Shown in pieces: positions 60,290 to 64,000 of a DNA stretch of 64,000 bases (position 1 is the stretch's first letter; the number at the start of each line of letters is the position of its first letter). This DNA comes from Sthenelais limicola (lineage: Eukaryota > Annelida > Polychaeta > Phyllodocida > Sigalionidae). Under the pieces are notes generated by a model, which searched no databases, was not told the origin of the DNA, and was given only the letters and a program-made list of their open reading frames with translations. The stretch spans positions 58,338,966-58,402,965 of the forward strand of contig OW804094.1 of assembly GCA_942159475.1 (NCBI GenBank). Direction: 5' to 3'. A program made the translations under genes and the position numbers.

Positions 60290-61282
60290 CAAGTGCCTTC
60301 AGCACTTGGAATAGAACAGGTTATAGGTCTGTAGCATTATTCTCTTTTTTTCCCCTCTCCTCTTCTCTCTCCCTTTCCCTTCTTTCTCTGGGTATATCCT
60401 GGGAAAGAAATGGAACAATACCTTCATTATTTAGAATGTTAGACTTGCTGAATTTAACACTGGAAATTAACCTAGGGCCTATTTGAAAACAGAAATAATG
60501 AGGATTTAAGATAAGCATCTTAAGAATTTTAGAATTAAGAATTTTGGGAAATAAGAAATAAAGGAGAGAGAGCAAGAGATAGGTAAAGAAGGGAGGGGAG
60601 AGAAAGCACAATTGAGAGAGGAGAGGAGCAGAGAGGGAGAGGAGAGGTGAGAATGACAGATATAAGAGGGTTTCATGGAAAAGAACTTGCCCCCCCCCCC
60701 CCACACACACACCTATGTATGGTACCTCTATCAATTTTCCTTCTCCTCCCCCCTTTCCCCCCCCCCCCCCCTCTGTGACTGCCTCCCTTGCTCTCCCTCC
60801 CTTTTTATTTCCCCCCCCCCCCTCCTTCACCTCTCTTCTTCTTCCTCCTCTGCCTCAGTCCCCTTCCTTCTTCCCCCTCCCATTCCTACCTTCCTGTCCT
60901 CACTCCGCCCTCCCCCAGGAGGAGGTTGAGGTGGGGCAGGTATGATAGTGAGGTAGTAGGACGGGGAGAAGTAGGAGGAGGAGGAGTAGGGGAGGAAACC
61001 GAGGAGGGGGAGAAGGAGTAGGGAGATGATATTTGGCTTCATTAAAGAATAAATGATATGAGTTCTATCCAAATTGGAGAAGTATTACAATTATTCTAGT
61101 AGTTTCAATATTAATCATTCTAATAGTTTCAATATTTCCACCTTAGCTGGTGAGGTTCGATACGTCTCTCCCCCAAATTAAGGGGCCCCCGGTCCCCCTA
61201 GCTACACAATGTGAACTTATCTGGTTTTGTCTCTTCATTTCAAAGCCTATGACACCAACTTGCTTCCCGAATGCAACCACTA
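60290..61282 (+). repeat. Large copy of the purine/pyrimidine-rich dispersed repeat
   Basis: It starts with hairpin CAAGTGCCTTCAGCACTTG (60290-60308), then has a purine tract ending GAGAGGTGAGAATGACAGA, TTTCATGGAAAAGAA, a C-run, pyrimidine-rich DNA, the AGGAGGAGGTTGAGG segment, the segment shared with 53524-53617, and the CTTCCCGAATGCAACCACT segment. Polyproline and polyglycine ORFs here are composition artefacts. Confidence 0.75.
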
Positions 61283-61354
61283 AGGGCTGGGTAGTGAGGT
61301 TTGCTGGTTACATAATCCGCTAAACAGTGTGAAGTCATAGGTTGTCGCAATATA

Positions 61355-62600
61355 TTGTACTGTATTGCAAATGATATTGTTGATACTGATGCCAAGCCAA
61401 AGAAGAAAGCTCTGCTTCTAATCTCAGTAGGGGCAAGGACATATCCATATAATATAAAGCTAGAGCGATTTCTACAAAAAGAGGTAGAGAAGATGGGTTT
61501 TTTTATGTCGCATATTCTCGGAATTTGTTGTTTTACAAACCTTTTTTTTTATGTGTAGAGGTCCGTCCATCCTCTCCGGAGGTCGTCGTATGTGGTTTGT
61601 GAAGATATCTGGGGTGAAAATGTGATTTTGAAGCCTTTTTTAAATTGTGATCTTTACACTCTATTTATAGCCTGGGAAAGCCCCTGTGAGGTACTACGTC
61701 ATTTCCCACAACCTACGTCCAGGGGGATCCTGTATAATTTGTCAACATTTCCAACACACATCATTAGTTTGGTAGTTTGCCCAGACGTAAGGATTTTTCT
61801 CTAAAGGAGAAAATTGATCTTTTCTCTTATACTCATGTGTAATTTTAGATGCTTTTATTCTCATATTGAAGGGGAAACGATAAAAAAAAAAAAAAAAAAA
61901 GTTTCTGCCCAACTACTGTGTGTATAGCAATTTTTAACAACTGTATATATCATTAGGATCTTCTACAAAAATGGATCCGACTTTTTCTGCATGTATAGAA
62001 GTCCAACTGAAATGTGTAATCTTAAATGGTTAAAAATTTTAAACTTTCAGAAGTATATATTGATATATTGATCAAACGAATATCTGTAATCGTATTTTTG
62101 ATTGTGTACTATGGGAATATTAGGTTTACCTAAGACTGAACACAAATACAAATTTTCTAAAAAATCTTTTGAACAAGATAGAAAGGCATGGCCTGTCTCT
62201 ATGTACACTGGCAGCAAAATACGGACACTGAAAGGGGAGGGGAGCATGAGGAAGAGGGGAGTGAGAGGGGGGGGGGGGGGAAATCGGAGATGGGGTTGGG
62301 AGAGAAAAACAGGTATGAAAGTCAGAGAACAGGGGGAGGGAAAAGAGGGAGAGGCGGAAGTGCGGGGAGAGAGGGTGACCGTCCAGAGGACGGGTACTTT
62401 GCTAGTAGTTTAATGAAAACATTAGCAGCCCCAGCTACTAAGTCATTTGGTGATCTTACAACATTGGTAAAGGATCACCTCTTGCCCAAGCCTATACTTA
62501 TTGCAGAGAGGTTTAACTTCTACACTCGAAAGCAACAGGCAGGGGAAAATTTAGGTTCCTATTTAAAGGAGTTAAAGAAGTTAGCTGAGTCTTGGTTAGG
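61355..62600 (+). pseudogene. Ty3/gypsy gag fragment, split by a Helitron
   Basis: The left part (61355-61443) reads IANDIVDTDAKPKKKALLL and ISVGARTY. The right part (62406-62600) reads SLMKTLAAPATKSF, LTTLVKDHLLPKPILIAERF and GENLGSYLKELKKLAES. Together these match the gypsy gag segment that precedes the zinc knuckle. The codon TA|T is split exactly at the Helitron ends, so the two parts are continuous once the Helitron is excluded. No protease or RT follows; the similarity ends near 62600. Confidence 0.75.
61444..62405 (+). mobile_element. Non-autonomous Helitron inserted in gypsy gag, 962 bp
   Basis: It starts TCCATATAATATAAAGC after A and ends ..CCGTCC-AGA-GGACGG, GTACTTTG, CTAG before T. 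The 5' ~260 bases (GAGCGATTTCTACAAAAAGA.., TATTTATAGCCTGGGAAAG) match the copy at 23941. The middle section is absent from that copy, and the 3' purine-rich end is shared. No Rep/helicase ORF. Confidence 0.85.
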
Positions 62601-64000
62601 TTTAACAGGGTGTCCCGTTTCTCTCCGATTCCTTGCAGTGGTTGAGTTTGACTTACATTGATATCCCTGTGGGGGGATTATGAAAGTCATCAGAGTCAGA
62701 GCAGAGAGGATGGCTCTAGTTGTAGAGATCAAGTTGGGAGGATGAATTGAGGGATCCACCTGTCTTGGAGGATATCTATCCCTTGACAACTTCAGTGGTC
62801 CATCATGACATCGGAGATGTCCCCGCATATCGGCAGCACTCTGACTCTGGATTGGTCTTATTGGTCTCTGGATTGGTCTTATGGGAGCCAGTTGTTGAGG
62901 GGGTTAGGGTTAGGGGCGAGGGGGGTCTGGGGCATATGTCAAAAGTGTCCTGTAGATATATTTCTAGCTGAAATTCATCTATGTGCATCCCTACTAACTC
63001 CAAGGGTTTAATGCGTTCATTTGCGTCAGAAAATCTAATTACATATGCATAGTTCTATTGGTATAGCATTGGACTTTTCCTATATAGTTCTAATGCGTCC
63101 AAGTTACTGGGTGGCTCAAGCTATGCTTAGTTCAGATATTCAGCTATTGTCTACATAGTATATATCCAGTATAGTTCAGGGGGGATGGTCTTCAAAAATG
63201 GACTTCAAAAACCCTGTCATGTTCAAAGGTCACACTTTTTGTATATATTGTGGGGAGGTATGTAATTTAGATCTTTGGCCTGAGCCTGGCCAACATATAT
63301 CAGAAACCACTAAAAGTTGAAGTCTCTAGGGAACCCTGAGGGTTTATCCTCCACTTGCTGTCACTGGGCAGTTCAGGCTCTGCTTAGTTCAAATATTCAG
63401 CTATTGTCTACATTGCATTATATTCAGTATAGTTCAGAGGTGATGGCCTAACACTGTTATGAACATTAAAAAGGTCTGTCCAGAGAAGCGTGCATACCTA
63501 GACAGTCCTGCAAACTATAGAAATAGATTGCAGATGCAAAATCAAATTTTATGATAATTTGAATCATTAAATCACCTGCAGTTAACACAGGAAACTTCAT
63601 AGATGATTCATTTTCCCCATTCTCCTCGATCAACATGAGGAGAATGGGGGACTAAAGTGCACCTTAAATGCTATGAATCAACTTTAGGGTATGGCTAGTG
63701 TTCATATGCATGTACTCTATAGCCAGTTTCAATGGTCAATTGGTTAGGCTGCCAGACTTCCAAACTTGACAAATCGTGGCCCGTGCGAAAACCATTTTCG
63801 TCGAAAATAGACACAATTAAGCTTATGACCGCCACCCATGCCTTTATAACAGAACCTATATAGAACCAAACCCTATCCAACATACTTTTCTCCCTTAATT
63901 CGATCTTAGACTCTCTAATTCTTTCACCAATCGAAAGGGAATTGCACCAATAACTACATGTGTGAATTTGAAAGAAATCTGAGTCCCAGAGGTGAAGATA
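62601..64000. other. Noncoding with a local duplication
   Basis: A block of about 75 bp (TGCTTAGTTCA.ATATTCAG.., CTATTGTCTACAT.., CAGTATAGTTCAG) occurs at 63111-63185 and 63367-63440, 257 bases apart. A hairpin with 13-bp arms (CCCCATTCTCCTC) and a 9-base loop lies at 63615-63649. I see no gene. Confidence 0.5.

Noticed and set aside
60675..61072. Polyproline and polyglycine ORFs
   Set aside because: Low-complexity pyrimidine/purine DNA in a dispersed repeat, open in several frames at once.
1..64000. CRISPR arrays, operons, ribosome binding sites
   Set aside because: The window is eukaryotic; the direct repeats seen are transposon- or satellite-related and lack regular spacers.

Overview
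This is eukaryotic DNA, AT-rich and gene-poor, from an animal and most likely a marine invertebrate. The signs are a metazoan Kir potassium channel gene with a spliced 5' leader, canonical GT-AG introns, and a dense mixture of LINE, DIRS, Crypton, Helitron, MITE and tRNA-SINE sequences, with frequent TAGGCCTA-type strings. The phylum cannot be fixed from this window; an echinoderm, hemichordate or lophotrochozoan would all fit.

Layout. Positions 504-2042 (minus) hold the one convincing host gene, an inward-rectifier K+ channel whose whole coding region is a single exon. 2.07-8.2 kb is noncoding. About 8.24-15.6 kb is one long non-LTR retrotransposon (CR1/L2/Jockey-like). Its ORF1 combines an acidic region, coiled coil, L1-ORF1p-like RNA-binding region and, unexpectedly, a C-terminal NADAR (YbiA-type) domain. 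A separate SGNH-hydrolase-like ORF and an APE endonuclease plus reverse transcriptase ORF follow. ORF1 carries three in-frame stops and the RT ORF has lost its post-RT segment. The NADAR-bearing retroelement is the most interesting item in the window.

17.25-18.44 kb is a DNA transposon with 30-bp TIRs and a TATA target duplication. 18.78-20.24 kb is a Crypton-type tyrosine recombinase gene (DUF3504/KIAA1958-like) with one 177-bp intron and an apparent frameshift near its end. 20.71-20.82 kb is a long hairpin. 20.97-22.45 kb is a two-finger C2H2 gene broken by a 446-bp MITE with a 5-bp target duplication and by a frameshift. 23.94-24.60 kb is a non-autonomous Helitron. 27.8-32.0 kb is a cluster of diverged, locally repeated units. 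33.73-33.88 kb is a tRNA-derived SINE. 37.07-40.40 kb is a decayed DIRS-type element (RT, RNase H, tyrosine recombinase, inverted terminal repeats) on the minus strand.

40.4-52.1 kb holds almost nothing recognisable. 52.1-62.4 kb is a nest of related purine/pyrimidine-rich repeats, a 57.6-kb palindromic MITE, and a second Helitron inserted precisely between A and T inside a Ty3/gypsy gag fragment. 62.6-64 kb is noncoding with a local duplication.

The elements do not form a joint pathway. The window reads as one host gene beside a graveyard of nested transposons, with layered insertions that give relative ages.
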